Shown in pieces: positions 23,542 through 37,381 of a stretch of DNA of 64,000 nucleotides. The stretch lies in contig NC_058508.1 in NCBI RefSeq assembly GCF_020382885.2, positions 7,122,055 through 7,186,054 of the forward strand. Reading direction: 5' to 3'. The position numbers and the translations under genes are program-made. The notes beneath the pieces are model-generated. The model did not search any database. It worked only from the letters and a program-made list of their open reading frames with translations, and was not told the DNA's origin. The DNA is from Scatophagus argus (Eukaryota; Chordata; Actinopteri; Scatophagidae). Each line of letters begins with the position of its first letter. The stretch's first letter is position 1.

Positions 23542-26500
23542 ATGTTCACAGACATGGACTATGACCTAGAGGAGGACAAACTGTGAGCTACAATTATCTT
23601 TTTCCTTCTTTGATGTGTTTCAGAGTGTTCATCAGTATGGAAATTTTTAACCCTTCTGTTTATTCATGGGCCCTCATATTCTCCAGCTAATGATGTGACC
23701 CTAAGTCCTGATATGAACTTTGTACTCATTGCTCTCACTTGAACTAATTGCTTGTAAATTTCAAGTGCTTTATGCCATAATGCTGTCCATCATAGAACTG
23801 TTCAAAGACAGGGTCAGTTAAATGCTGCAGATCTCAGTGAACTGTGTTTTCTCCTCCTCAGAGGGATACCAACAGTACCTGGTACTGTGTGTCTCAAGAA
23901 AGATGGTAATAATCTTATTGGGATCAGCATTGGTGGTGGAGCACAGTACTGTCCTTGTCTCTACATTGTCCAGGTAGGTACATAACAACTGATTTTAACC
24001 CTGTGACAGCAAACTTCTGTCATGTTTCAAGTTTTAAATCAAACCTGAGAACATATGTTAGGTCTTTGTAACATATGTAAGATTTATGCCATTGTCAAGC
24101 ATGAAGTTCATACCAGGGCGATAAAGCTGTTAGTACCTTTTTAATGTGCTTTCTGTTGTCTCACAGGTGTTTGATAACACCCCAGCAGCTCTGGATGGGA
24201 CTCTGGCAGCAGGCGATGAAATCACAGGCGTGAATGGGAAACCAGTGAAGGGAAAGACCAAAGTGGAAGTGGCCAAAATGATTCAAGCTGTTCAGGTATA
24301 CAAATGTTGGAAATTAAATCAGTCATCTATAATTCTGAACAACAATCTCTCTTATTGTTAGACCACTGCACCCCCTACACATACATGTAAAATAAATTAA
24401 CTCACTAGCCAACAGCTAATGAGAAATGAGTAATGAATTTCAAAATAATTGAAGCACACATGGACATGAATAGAAAAATGCAAGAGGAATAAAACATTAC
24501 TCACATTTTTGTGACCGGCTGTGGCTGCAGATTTATCAGTGAATAGTCCAACAGTTTATTAACTATGTGTGTAGACCCACCATCAGACTGTGGAGAAAAG
24601 AGACTTAACTGGCTTGAAAAGTTCTGTTGAAGAGATCAGGACAATAGCCCGTAGCATGTGGCATAACTTCACCAATGTAGCGTGGCTGTGTTGTTTTTGG
24701 CATCCATTGTTTGCACCAAAAATTCCCTGACTTCCTGTATGGTGGATGAAAGACAGGGTGCAGTGTGGGATTTAAAGGATTAGATTGTGTTGTTGTTCAT
24801 TCACTGCAAAACCACGTGCGAATGTCACCCCTCTGCACCGTGAAGCTGATAAAGTTTACACGTTATTGATTTAATTGTTAAGTTTAGAGATTTACAAAGT
24901 TAAATGAATGGAAGACAATTTTCTTTTCTAGGAATAGTCTAAACATATCTCCAGATCATTTTTGGTTGTTGATTCAACTGTGCATCTCTTTATATTTTGT
25001 CAGGGAGAAGCAACAATCCATTACAACAAACTGCAGGCAGATCCAAAACAGGGGAAGTCTCTTGATATAGGTATCTCCTCTACAAGACACATCTTCATCT
25101 TACATTACTTTGTGTGGATTTTATCCTGTCATGTTATGCATTACATTCTTACCTTGTCACAGTGTTCTTACCTTACCACCCAGTGCCGTGGTGTGCATTA
25201 AACATGTTTTGTATGTTTCAGTGCTAAAAAAAGTCAAACACCGCCTGGTAGAGAATATGAGCTCAGGCACAGCAGATGCTCTGGGACTCAGTAGAGCTAT
25301 TCTATGCAATGGTGAGATTATTATTGTGAGCATTATGATAGGATTAGTTGATTTCTGTGGGTTGATATAAAGCTCTTCTCACGTGGATTCATTTTACTTT
25401 ACAGATGGGCTGGTCAAAAGATTGGAAGAGCTGGAGAAAACAGCAGAGCTCTACAAAGGTGAGGAATAATGAACTCACAAAACTTAAAGATCCCCTCCAC
25501 AGATAGAAATATGTTCATCAGTCTACTGTAGGACCAAAAAGAAAAACAACTTTTTGACAGCTGGGGGACTTTGAGTTTTATTGTTCACTGTGATAACTCA
25601 GAATCCACCGAAAAGACTGTTTATAGATTAACTCATTGTTATTTCTTTAGACCAAAATTTATTCCTGTGTTTGCTTTCAGGACTGATGGAGCACACAAAG
25701 AGACTGCTCCGAGCCTTTTTTGAGCTCTCCCAGACTCACAGAGGTGAGTCACTTCGACTTTGAGTATTACTAATTTGTTTGGTGCTCCTTTTTTGTTTTT
25801 TATTTTTTACACTGACTGGCAAATAAGGAAAAACACAAGACAGATCATCCTCATAGATCTCATTTTATCTCAGGCTCTGTGTCTAATATATCTGATTAGT
25901 ATTTGAAAATCTGCCCTTTCAGCGTTTGGGGATGTTTTTTCTGTCATCGGGGTACGAGAGCCCCAGGCTGCTGCCAGTGAGGCTTTTGTGAAGTTTGCTG
26001 ATGCTCACCGCAGCATTGAGAAATATGGTATTCAGCTGCTAAAGACCGTCAAACCTGTGAGTGCAGATTCAGATTTGACCTCGAAGCCTTTTAGATCACT
26101 CAGGCCTCAGAGACAAAAAAAAAAATGTATTTATGTTTTTTTTGTTCAGGCAACAGATTTGAAAGACTTGCATGTTTACTGTTTAACTTTTAATGTGCTG
26201 TCATCTTCTTATGAGCTTAGCATTTTGGTTTGGGTACATTTTACTGAACATCTTGAATAGAAATACAAAAGACATACTTGTTTGTTTGTTTAGACTTAAT
26301 CCAACACTACTCTGCTCTGCTCTGTTGTGACTCTCATCACGACTGTCTGGTGTGTCTCATCCAACCTCCAACCAATCATATTCTGTCATGCAGATGCTTC
26401 ACGATCTGAACACGTACCTTCACAAGGCCATACCAGATACAAAACTCACCATCCGCAAGTACCTGGACGTGAAGTTTGAATACCTGGTAAAACAGCACAG

Positions 26501-27580
26501 TTCCATCTCATGTAAATCTGTTGCCCCAGTCCACAGATGAACAGTGTGTATTTCTTGTCTTTCAGTCATACTGCCTCAAGGTGAAGGAAATGGATGATGA
26601 AGAATACAGCAGTATTGTAAGCTGTCATTTAAATTCTAATATGAGGGGTTAAATTGTTATAAAATAAACAAGATTCTTATTGTTTATTTTTGTTTTCATC
26701 TGTCAGAGGATTCTTATACTTGCATGATCAGAAGCAGTGCATAATGTGTTTCTTCCCACAGGCCATGGGAGAGCCTCTGTATCGTGTCAGCACCGGGAAC
26801 TACGAGTACCGTTTGGTGCTGCGGTGTCGGCAGGAGGCTCGCGCCCGCTTCGCCAAAATGAGGAAGGACGTTCTGGAGAAGATAGAGCTGCTGGATCAGA
26901 AACACGGTCTGTTGTTGTTACTGTTGTTTTTCCTGGTACTCACTGCATCAGGTGTGTTTTTACTGAGTCACAGGTGGGAACACAGCTGATACACACATGA
27001 CATGCAAAAGACGCAAACACAGTGTCCACTCTTTTAACTAAAAACATTTCATAATCTCATGTGGACTATATTTTAACATTGATTTTATCTGTAAGTCAGT
27101 GATTATCGAGATAATCTCATATTCTTACTTTGTTTCGGCCAAAATATGTTTGGTGTGATATTTTCATTATCGCACAAAGAGACTTTAATGTTTAGAATTA
27201 AATACTGCATCATCAAAATTTGCAAAAATGCAGAGAAATGTAAAGATATTAGCAGAAATCTAAAAACGTAAGACAAAAAAACCCAATTCTTCTTTCTCCC
27301 GTCTTCTTCTCCAACAGTCCAGGACATTGTGTTCCAGCTGCAGCGCTTTGTCTCAGGCATGTCCCATTACTATGACGAGTGCTACGCTGTCCTGAAGGAG
27401 GCAGATGTTTTCCCCATTGAAGTGGACCTGTCCCGCACCATGATCAACTACAGCAGCCAGTCGCTCTCCTCCTACGCTGGAGATGAGGAGGAGGAGGAGG
27501 GAGGCGGTGGAGAGGAAGGAGGAAGCAGCGCAGACAGACAAGCAGAGAACGGCTCTGAGAAGCTGATCGATGATGAGTGA
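23542..27580 (+). CDS. pick1: PICK1, PDZ and BAR domain protein interacting with C kinase 1
   Basis: Twelve coding exons: 23542-23582, 23862-23973, 24167-24295, 25004-25070, 25222-25311, 25405-25458, 25681-25743, 25923-26056, 26394-26486, 26566-26616, 26762-26906, 27318-27580. They give 413 residues (human about 415) with near-identity through the core. The PDZ domain (about 20-105) includes the ligand-groove region NLIGISIGGGAQYCPCLYIV. The BAR domain (about 145-360) includes HRLVENMSSGTADALGLSR and AFGDVFSVIGVREPQ. The tail is acidic (poly-Glu/Gly) as in mammals, though the extreme C-terminus differs. PICK1 binds PKC-alpha and AMPA receptor tails through its PDZ domain and curves membranes through its BAR dimer, controlling receptor trafficking and granule biogenesis. 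The start codon is the first ATG after the 5' UTR acceptor and matches the human N-terminus (MF.D.DYD.EEDKLGIPTVPG). Confidence 0.97.
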
Positions 27581-27585
27581 GAGTG

Positions 27586-27588
<3 letters not shown>

Positions 27589-27628
<40 letters not shown>
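27589..27628. repeat. (GT)n microsatellite in the pick1 3' UTR
   Basis: About 20 GT units start 8 bp after the pick1 stop codon, so the transcript has a UG-rich 3' UTR start. Confidence 0.95.
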
Positions 27629-27629
<1 letters not shown>

Positions 27630-27697
27630 TGTTGTGGAAATGAAGTCCTCTCCTCTACACATTGTAGTGCTACTGAAAGGGATATCACTATTGTCAC

Positions 27698-27703
<6 letters not shown>

Positions 27704-27729
<26 letters not shown>
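27704..27729. repeat. A-tract
   Basis: A run of 26 adenines about 120 bp after the pick1 stop. No retroposed body is recognisable just upstream. Confidence 0.9.
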
Positions 27730-29158
27730 CTACTGAAACTGCTGCTACCATGCTGTATCTGTATGTCGGTGTGGTGTTTCCATCCTGGGATACTGTAAAA
27801 TCAATAACTTTGTTAGTATTTTAACATAGCAAATTTTGACCGTCAAATTTCTTACTGCTTTTTGATGTGAATGACTGTGAGGGAGACGCAACATTTATTT
27901 TAATCTGAATGTTATGGAGGGGTTTAATATGCATACGTGGTGTGCCTTCTTCGCTCTTAATGAAGTATAATGGTTCTAAGGCTGTGTGTCAGTGTGCTTA
28001 ATGTGGATTGTTTAAGTTATAATTTCATTTTAATTTTGTTATTTTCTTGGAACAAACTCATATTTCTAACGGATCTATTTAGCTACCCTAAATGTTATTT
28101 TGTGACAAATGGAAAATGTCATGAGAGAGGCAGTTTCTCTTCCTCTTAACAAACCACTGGTAAATGTCGCTAATGCACAAATATAGGAAATGTAAAGTGA
28201 AGGTGTTGCTGAAGAAAATGACATGACTCTGACATGATTTTTTTTTTTTCAACATGTGGGTGTTACACTCTTTTGTCCTCTGTTTATTCCTGTTTTCATC
28301 ACATTTTTAGTTGTTACACAAGGAAATTTTTTAAGGTAATTTCATCTGTTTCACCCACTCATACGGTGCAATTGAAGATAAAACTTCAGACCCTCACCAC
28401 TATTGCTCACTTCCCCTCAACACCATGAGTTTGCCTTTCACACTGTAGTGGTGTTTTTGTCTATGAGAAGAAAGCTAATGGACTAACACAGCCTTAGATA
28501 TATGGAAACAGATAAGAAATACAAACACAGCATGTAAATAAATATGTATAAAGGGAAAAGGTGTTAAAAACTGTAAAACTGTAACCTTTCTTATCATTCC
28601 CACTTTATTTATTCTTTTTTGTGAGAATATCTAAAAGTTTAATGAGCAAGATTGATCCTATATTCTAGTGAATGTGATTACTCTCTTGTGTGACTTTTTG
28701 TTGTCTTCGGGGCATTTAAGATGATTTTGTGGATTTTTATGATTTGCTGTTGGGAACATTCACTTGGGGGCAGCGTTACATCAGATTATACTGTTCTGCA
28801 GTCAGCAATGAATGAATTATAAAAAGTTTCGTTTGTGTGTTGTTTTCTTTTTCCGAATAATTGAAATATATTGAATCAGAAAGACGTATTCTAAGTTATG
28901 TTGTTATTTACTCACACATTAGTTATCAGATAACTACAACATATCGGCCAGTTTTTTTTATTGAAATGATTATTGATATGATATGAGATATATGATATTC
29001 TTCATACGAACATTTGTACTACATATAATAGTTTCTAATAACTGAATAAAATGAGCGTTCGTTCTGCCCTGACCTTGACACAGTACAATGACTTTTAAGA
29101 GCGGTGTTTAAAATGTATAATCTATAAAAGCTGAAATTGTTCAAGTCAGCATCGAAGA
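27730..29158. other. pick1 3' UTR and intergenic DNA
   Basis: AT-rich and without exons. The pick1 transcript probably ends here; AATAAA occurs near 29045 and ATAAATAAAT near 28537. The exact end cannot be set from sequence. Confidence 0.4.
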
Positions 29159-29231
29159 GCCCCAGTGGCCTAATGGATAAGGCACTGGCCTCCTAAGCCA
29201 GGGATTGTGGGTTCGAGTCCCATCTGGGGTG
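29159..29231 (+). tRNA. tRNA-Arg (anticodon CCT)
   Basis: A 73-base cloverleaf. The acceptor stem GCCCCAG pairs with CTGGGGT, with discriminator G. The D-loop A box is TGGCCTAATGGATAAGG, the anticodon loop is CTCCTAA with CCT, and the T-arm B box is GGTTCGAGTCC. There is no intron. A short T run (TTTT, about 29237) can end RNA polymerase III transcription. It is nearly identical to the vertebrate tRNA-Arg-CCT I remember. Confidence 0.97.
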
Positions 29232-29339
29232 ATATCTTTTATTTGCTTAACTGAATTTAAAACGCACAATATATTCATATTATTTATTTATAATTGAAAT
29301 CAGGTAAACTTGATTACGGCTCTGTCGTGCCCGACGGTC

Positions 29340-29520
29340 TGTGTACTTCTTGTTCACTCTCAGCCAATAGGGAATCGCTCCGCTCCGTTCAGGTTTCCTC
29401 GGACTTTCCCTCTGCCACATGACAACTGACTTCCTCTTCGCCTAAACCGACTTCGGATGATCCGTGTTTCTTTTCTGCAGTTGCAGTAACGTTAGCTTTT
29501 TAACCTTGTGCTACACAGCC
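29340..29520 (+). promoter_or_regulatory. plbd1 promoter region
   Basis: A CCAAT box (29363-29367) lies in a locally GC-richer stretch just upstream of the plbd1 start codon. An E-box-like CCACATGAC (about 29416-29424) resembles part of the TFEB/CLEAR element found before lysosomal genes, but it is not a perfect match. Confidence 0.4.
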
Positions 29521-32500
29521 ATGCTTTTACTAAAAAGGACGCTTGTCTTTCTTTTATTTGTTCTGCCTGCGACCATCGCCTCTCCTGACAGTAAGTAGGC
29601 CAGGTTCTTATGAAATCACGGATGGCTATGTAAGGATCTATTGGCTATACTCTTCAAGATCTGACAATAAACGTTTTCCTGTAAGCATACACGCTTTTTA
29701 CCCACACTCTGTCAGTCGTTGTGATTGAAGCTGTGTAGGAAGTGACAGCTTCAGAGAAACATGACTGGTTTTGGCCACCTGTATACACAGTACATAGCGC
29801 GAACTTTTCCGTGCTCCTGCTACTGAAATTAATTAGTTTTAACTTTAATTTTAGTTCATATCCATAAGTATCCTAGTTGTCATTGGTCACTCAACCTTAA
29901 AAACAGTATTATTGTTATTATTATCATCATTATTATTAAAAACAAATGGTATAAATGTACCTGTAAACTGTCATGTAAGTGGTAACTATTTGACTGTGTC
30001 AACCTGAAAAACTGTCATCAACACTTTTAAAGCAGATGTCTTGATATCAACACAAGTTGTGTCAATTGTGTCTGTATAAGGACAAAACATTTTGTGACTG
30101 GATTCTCTAACACTGTGACAGACTTTAACAGACTTAAAATGGATGCAAATGAGTTGTGCTTTGCAGGCAGTTTGTTGAAAGAAAACTATACAACTCCCAT
30201 TTTGTGTATTTGCTTTAGAACTTGATGGTCCCTACATCATCAAAACACAACCGTATCTGTAAGGCATCAGGGTATCTACTGTGGATCAGCAGCAAACTGT
30301 GCACCATCACAACAGGCCTGCGTTTAAGCAGCCACACCTATATTACACCCTACGCAACATCTCTGGATTTTCTCACTGCCAAAAATTCTGATGCTGTCAA
30401 TAATAAAATAGAATAATTTGTCTGAGATCAGCACTTGTGCCATTTGTCCGTTCTCTCTGACAGTATTTGCCCTATACCCCAGGAATGCCTCTGTTGGTTT
30501 AACAAGAGACATTTTTTCAGAGAAACATTTACTCATCTCACAGGAACATAGTCAACATCCTCAAGCATTTTCCTCCCACTTTCCAATGTCTGCATAATAG
30601 TTGTAATCTTCCAGGGAAACAGGAACCTTGTCGCTTCTTGCAACGATCAGGTACAGCTGGGCAGCTCCACTTAGGTGTACAAGGCATAAGATGTGAGGTT
30701 GATAGGTTTTAAATGTTCCATTAGGAAATCAGCATTGGGAGAAGATCATTGCACAAAATCAGGAGGTTTGCTTACGTGTTCTAGACAAGGATCAACAGTA
30801 ATGTAACCAAAAAGTCCAAAGACAAACCACACATTGGTAGCATGTTTCGACTTTCCAGGAGTTGTGGCCAGCAGTGTGAATGACTGTTGTGTTGCAGATC
30901 ATGTGTAGCTTGTTTAATGTCTTCTCAGAAATGACAGCAGCCACGGTGTATTGGGACCCTCAACAAAAGACCGTCATGCTGAAGGAAGGAGTGCTGGAGA
31001 CCGAGGGGGATGCATACGGGTATCTAAACGATACCCTGTCCAGTACAGGCTGGAGCGTCCTAGAGATCCGTGCCGGGTACGGACAGACCCCTGAAACTGA
31101 TGAGCTCACTTTCTTCCTGGCGGGCTACCTGGAAGGCTTCCTCACTGCCCAGTAAGTGTCATGAGTGTGCTGCCACCCTCGCTGCTGCAATAGTATCTTC
31201 AACATTTCACAAGCAGGTCTATTCATGCCACTCACACTCAATCTGCTAATAAATCTAAACAGATATCAGTGATCAAAATGGCGATTGGCAGGTCAGTATG
31301 ATGGATTAGTGAACTATAATCCTTGTGTGGTAAGAAACTCAATAAGACTTCGATTATCTTTGACCTTTGACACCTTCTGTAACTACTGAGAAAAGACTGA
31401 TATCCACCAGCCTCCGTCCTGATAGAAAAATACTCAATCAAAAGGACAGTAGAACACTATTTACTGATCAAAAGAGACACGTTGTTTTAAGATTCTACAT
31501 AGATACTTTTGTTGTTTTGATTACATTTATTTAGTATTCATACTTACTCTCCCTCCGCAGGCAGATGATGGATCACTACACCAACATGTTTCCACAGCTG
31601 ATCCACGACCCAAAGATCCTTGGCCCCGTTCAGAGTTTCATGGCGTGAGTCTCTTCTCGTTTCCTTTTAAGAATTAAAAACCACAGTAGCATCACCACGC
31701 ACACCACACAATGTAAGTTGCACATCACTGTCATCACCTTTCATATCCTCTTCTCAGAGTTGTTCACTGTAGCTCATACTACGCCCAGCTCATCTTGTGG
31801 TGAGGCAAGAAACTCTCTGCAATAGTATTCGTGTCACTGTATCTCACTCTAGCTCAACTTCTGACTGATATCTGTGGATGTTTTTAATGATGTCATTTTC
31901 TAATTGACTTTGAGTGGCTCAAGAGGATCATATTTCTTTCCATGGATGATTCCTCAGTTAAAGTTGAACTGTTATTCGGTGAATAGTGATGACAAATAGA
32001 GACAAGAGTAAAAGACAAATATCATTGCTGCACTTGTAGGAAGCAGGATGCATGGACCAGAGAGCATGTGAAACTGAACAAGAGCTCTGATCCTCTGTGG
32101 AAACACACAGGCTTCATCGTGGCACAGCTGGATGGGCTGCAAGCAGGAGTCGCAGACTGGGCCAAGAAACAAGGGAAAAAGGTTTGATGGCCCTAACTTA
32201 GCATTTTTACACGTTTTTAACTCTCCTCAACATGCACAGAAGCCCCAGGTACACAACTAAATATATCAATCGAGAAAAAAATGTCCCACCAGAACGATGA
32301 AACAACAAATGCAACCGTACAAAATCAAGGTTAAGTGTAAACAAATATAAACTGTCTCAGTGTCCTGCTTAAGAAGCTCTTCATAAAGGAAACTAGAAAT
32401 GCTACTTTAAGATCTTGATGATGTTCACCTCATCTGACTGGTGCACTGCTTTAAACAATGCTCTGCTGAGAAATGAGGAACTTCCAATGCAAACCGAACT

Positions 32501-35500
32501 TGTGGTCATGTATCACATTTTGCCTATCAAAGGTTTACAGAGTCATAAGGTTGTATGCGTTGAGGAGTAAAAACAGCGAAATATTTTTTAAGGTTATGAT
32601 CCACTTTAAGTACAAGACAATGCCATATTATTACTTATTACTATCAGTAAGACTGCCAGTATTACCATCTCTCAATGGTTTGTTCTCTGTAATAGCATCT
32701 ATATGTCATTGTTTTGTTTACTTGTAGCACCTGGTAACGCTTAATAAGACAATTGTTGGTGGGACAAAGAGTTAAAGTTCACCTTGGATAGTCCACATTT
32801 ACTCTCTGAGATCTTTAGATAACTCTTGATTTCAGTGTGCATTAGTTGTTTTCTGCAAGATTTGTTTTTGGATTTGTGGCTGTCTCACTACTGAAGCAAC
32901 ACAGCTATTCATTTTCAATTGATGACCAGCAGCTGTTTATCTTGTGTCCTTCCCTAAGCCCCTGTCACAGTTTGACATCCAGTTCCTGAATGCAGTGGGA
33001 GACCTGCTGGATCTGATCCCAGCTTTGGTTGGCACATCCAACGTTCCTCACAGAGACTTCAAACTGCCAGGGATGGGGCACTGCTCGGCACTGATCAAGG
33101 TCAGAGTTCAAAACCTGTTCCAGCCAGGGTGTCGGCTACACAAGGAGTCCACCCTGCAACACGGAAGATAAGGTCACACTATAGAGGGGCTGTTTCTCAA
33201 AGCTCCTATGCAGCAAAATGTGTTGTTCAGTATCGGTAAAGCAGCTCAAACATCAGCTGTAATCAGATTATTTACATACGGTAGGTGTGCTAAGTGAACC
33301 AAACAAGCAACCACCAAAAAAAAGAAAAAATTTCCTGTGTAAACAAATATACTGGTGTATCTGCAAAATGAGAGAATATTTTCTTCATGCTGCTTTTAGA
33401 GAATACAAATCTTCCCATCCTTTTTTAAAATTTCTTTTTGCATCAATGAAGACTTTAGATGGTAAAAGTGCACATTCCCTCTTATTTTGAACACCCACAT
33501 CAGGAAAACAGGGCTTAGAGTTCAAGGAACTCGCACACAACACACAAACACACACACACACTTGTGTTGGTGAAAATGTGTACTGCATGTGGTAAGGAAC
33601 AGACTTTGGTGTGAAACACAGTCTCAGCAGATGGCTTTTCCAATAAGACAATGTATCAGGTAACACTAAACGTGGAAATATTGTCCCCTTATGTGCATTT
33701 TAGATCTATGAGTACTGCAGTATTGTGCTGTGTTATGCTATGTAGTTTCCTCTTGTTTGTGCCATGTCTGTTTGCAGCAGCATTCACATAACCTGGGCTA
33801 CAGTTAATTATGTTGCTGCTCCAACATATTAATTCATTACCTAAAGTCAATAAGGTCCTTATTCTTTCCCTTTAGTGGCTTCAAGGTGATACAAAACATA
33901 CAGTATTTTCTACATTGTTGAGCACTGCCACATTAGCTTACATTGAAATCCAAGATGATGTTTAATACAGAGTTTTTCATCAGTTTATTCAGGTGTTTGT
34001 ATTCAGTCCATAGGGCAAAAGAGCTAAAAGTTGGCACCCTGTTCCTTTACCTCTTGAACTAAACTGAGTCATTTCATGAGGCATGAGCTGACATGCTGTG
34101 CTCCAGTCGTTCTCTGCAGACACAGGATTACCGTATTGACTTAATTGTTGTCTGTCCTCACCCTCAGATGCTGCCTGGCTTTGAGAACCTCCTGTTTGCC
34201 CACTCCAGCTGGTACACATACGCTGCCACAATGCGGATCTACAAACACTGGGATTTCCGTATCAATGAGCCCCACATGGCCACAGGGAAACTGTCCTTCA
34301 GCAGCTACCCTGGTATGCAGATCCCAGGATTTCTTCAAGTCATGACAGCAGTGAAAGTGTAGCCACGTACAATCATAGTCATTCCAGAGAAAACAACTTA
34401 ACATCGTCGAGATTTCTAAAACAAGAAGTCCCCACAATGTCCGCCATGGTAGCTTATGACCAGCTGTCACCACTCTATAAAAATGAATAATGCACAGTGT
34501 TTTAAGTTAACATTTATTCTCTTCTAGACATATTTAGTCATATTGCACATGATTTTCTGCTACTTGGTTTAACACCTGAAGGGTTGTAATCTCCCTCTTT
34601 TGTTTAGGAATCTGCTTTTGTCTCTTCTAATCCCCTACACCCTCCAACACCCTGCACACACACACACATACACACACACACAGTTAATGTTTTCATGTCC
34701 TACGGGGATATTATGTAGGCTCACATTCATTTCCTGCAGACTTACTCTAATCATAACCATAACCTAAACCTTAACCTAAACCTAACCTCAAACCAGATCT
34801 TCACCGTAAAATGTAATCATTTACATTGTGGGGACTTGCATTTTGTCTCCATGAGGTAGGCGAGTCCTTACATGACTGTGTAGACAGGTTTTTGTCCCCA
34901 CGAGGTAAGAAAAACACACACTTCTTTATGATATTTTATCACTAATGAATCCCACAAATGTGTGATATAGCTTGTTTTTTGACACGTCTTAAACTGTTGA
35001 CTTATCTTTCGCTTTTCAGGTTTCCTGGTGTCTCTGGATGACTTTTACCTGTTGGGCAGCGGTCTGATGATGACCCAGACAACCAACAATGTCTTCAACT
35101 CCTCGCTTTTTGAAAAAATCACCCCCAACAGCCTGCTGGCGTGGCAGAGGGTCAGGCTGGCTCATAGTTTGGCACATACTGGAGAAGAATGGGCCAAAAC
35201 CTTCTCCAGGTACAACTCTGGTGAGTGAAATTACAGGCACAAATTATTGTACAAGAGAGGTTTAAGTAAGTCAAAGGCCCTAAAAAGTTTAATTAGAGAT
35301 AATTTTATCTCCTCCCCATAAGCATCATGTTTTTGTCAGTGAAGAAAAATAAAACCAGACGTTTTGCATGAATGGCTGATTTAAGTTACAAATTGATGGT
35401 AAATGATAAAAATGGATAAGATTATTACTTAGCTTTCACTGAAAGGAGCAGAATGACGTTCAATTCGTTGTGAAGATGTGATCAGAAGTCTTTCAAGGCG

Positions 35501-36733
35501 CAAGCTGGTAAACTCACATCATTGTTTTTGCTTTTTCCATCCACCACCGCCCACCCACAACTTGTAGGCACATACAACAATCAGTATATGGTGCTGGACA
35601 GGAGCAAAGTGAAGCTGAGCCACAGTGTTGATGACGGTGCTCTGACTGTGGTGGAGCAGATTCCTGGATTGGTGGAGTACTCTGACCAGACACAGGCTCT
35701 GCGCCGAGGTAACAGCAGATCCTTCCTGTTTTATGCAGTGTTTGCTTGGACATTTAAAAAAAATTATCTTCTCTGCTGCCTCTGTTTACTGTAGGATACT
35801 GGCCATCCTACAATGTTCCCTTCCACAAGAAGATCTACCTTCTGAGTGGTTATGGACAAATGTGGGAGGAGTACGGGGAGGACTTCTCCTATGATCTCTG
35901 TCCCAGAGCCAAGATCTTCCGCCGTGACCAGGCTGAAGTCAATGACCTGGACTCCTTGAAGCACATCATGAGGTCTAATGGTGTGTGGCTCTGTCTCATT
36001 TTTGTTTGCCTATATATTTCCCATGTTCAGCTGTTGTTTTGTTTTTTCCCCAGCATTCCACGTTGCACTGACTTGGATTTAATGTTACACTGATGAACTG
36101 AATATGCAGAGACAGCCTTCTTAACTAAATGACCTAGTTGTGGTTTGAGAGCAGCACCCTCTAGCTTTGCAAGTTAATCATGAATTTATGTGAAATAGTT
36201 AAATAATATTGGTACTGCATTAAATAATCAGATAAAGGTGTTCTTATTAGTCTTATTAGTTGGACTTGTATATGTGCTGTTGGCCACATTTTTGATTTCA
36301 CCACTTGTGTTTGTTTGCTTGCGTTCAGAATACAAGAAGGATCCATACTCTGAGGGGGACCCCTGCAAGTCCATCTGCTGCCGTGGGGACCTGAGGGCAG
36401 AGAGGGCGTCACCATCCGGTTGCTATGACACTAAGGTAGTGCCCTGTCGCCACCCCAATTTTGCACTACAGTAAGAGGCCACTTGGGTTGTGTAAAATCA
36501 AATGCTTTTTGGCTCTGGTCGGACTTCCTCCTGTTCCTGTGTTGTTCCTCGTCCAGGTAACAGATTTCCTCATGGCTGGGGACTTCCGTGCGGAGGCGGT
36601 GAACGGGCCGACGACACAGGGCGGACTCCCTCCCTTCGTCTGGGATAAATTCAGCAGCATCAGCCACCAGGGCCTGCCGCAGTACTACAACTTCACCTTC
36701 GTCATGATGGAACCTTTTCTCTTCAAGCCATGA
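29521..36733 (+). CDS. plbd1: Phospholipase B-like 1 (lysosomal/granule Ntn hydrolase)
   Basis: Eleven exons: 29521-29590, 30929-31151, 31561-31644, 32040-32181, 32959-33099, 34168-34312, 35020-35220, 35568-35708, 35795-35980, 36329-36435, 36557-36733. They give 538 residues (human about 553). The first exon encodes a signal peptide ([20 protein letters not shown]). The body follows human PLBD1: [21 protein letters not shown], then GHCSALIK with the catalytic N-terminal-nucleophile cysteine at about residue 215. [41 protein letters not shown] and RAKIFRRDQ follow, and FKP ends the protein. The enzyme is made as a precursor and activated by cleavage before that Cys. It removes acyl chains from phospholipids in lysosomes and neutrophil granules. 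The exon 2 acceptor (TCTTCTCAG at 30928) was chosen because it alone keeps phase with exon 1. Gene order plbd1-gucy2c matches human 12p, here with tnfrsf13c between them. Confidence 0.95.
34650..34925. repeat. Teleost repeat with CA runs, telomere-like motifs and GGGGAC inverted repeats
   Basis: In a plbd1 intron, CA runs (34656-34682) are followed by a degenerate TAACC(T/C)AAAC-type array (about 34752-34796). Then come inverted GTGGGGAC / GTCCCCAC pairs (about 34836-34905). This combination recurs in many fish introns and looks like a small non-autonomous element. The family was not identified. Confidence 0.45.
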
Positions 36734-37375
36734 GGCGTGTGTGTGCGTGTGGTGTGTGTGTGTGTGTGAGACTTAGGCAGATATTTGTGAAGTAATGACT
36801 GATGAGGGTCAAATGTACAATCTGTGCAATGGTCATTCTTATCTGTTGCCCAAAGTTCAGAATTGTGTGCTGCCAACATATTCTTTCTTTTTTAATCTTT
36901 AAATTTTGTGACAGTGCATCCTACTGCCTGATGAAATTGTCAGACTGCCAATCTGATTTGAAATCAGTATTTGAACATGTACTTGTCTCAGTGAATGTTG
37001 GACGATCTGACGGCAGAAATCAGTATAGGTTTTCTTTTTATTTGCAGCCATTTGCGCCTTGATCACTGAGAGTAGCTTTAGGATTTTATTCAAAGCAGAA
37101 TCAATGCACTATTTGAGGCACCACGCCATCTTTAATCCTTTTTTTAAATGTATGAATGCCTCCATACATGCAAACACATTCATTTCAATGGTAAATGAAA
37201 AGAATCAGTGCAATGTCACACTCAGGGCTGTTGATCCTCTCTCCTGCTTTGATTTATGTGCATCTATATCTTGTACTGTGCAAATATATCAGGTTTATAT
37301 TTTTGTATAAGCCTCTGTTTTCTTGTGTAATAATACACATTTGTATCATACCAGCATTTTATGTGTTAATTGTTT

Positions 37376-37381
37376 ATTAAA
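37376..37381 (+). terminator. Candidate poly(A) signal of plbd1
   Basis: ATTAAA lies about 640 bp after the plbd1 stop, followed by a T/G-rich stretch. Inferred only. Confidence 0.4.
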
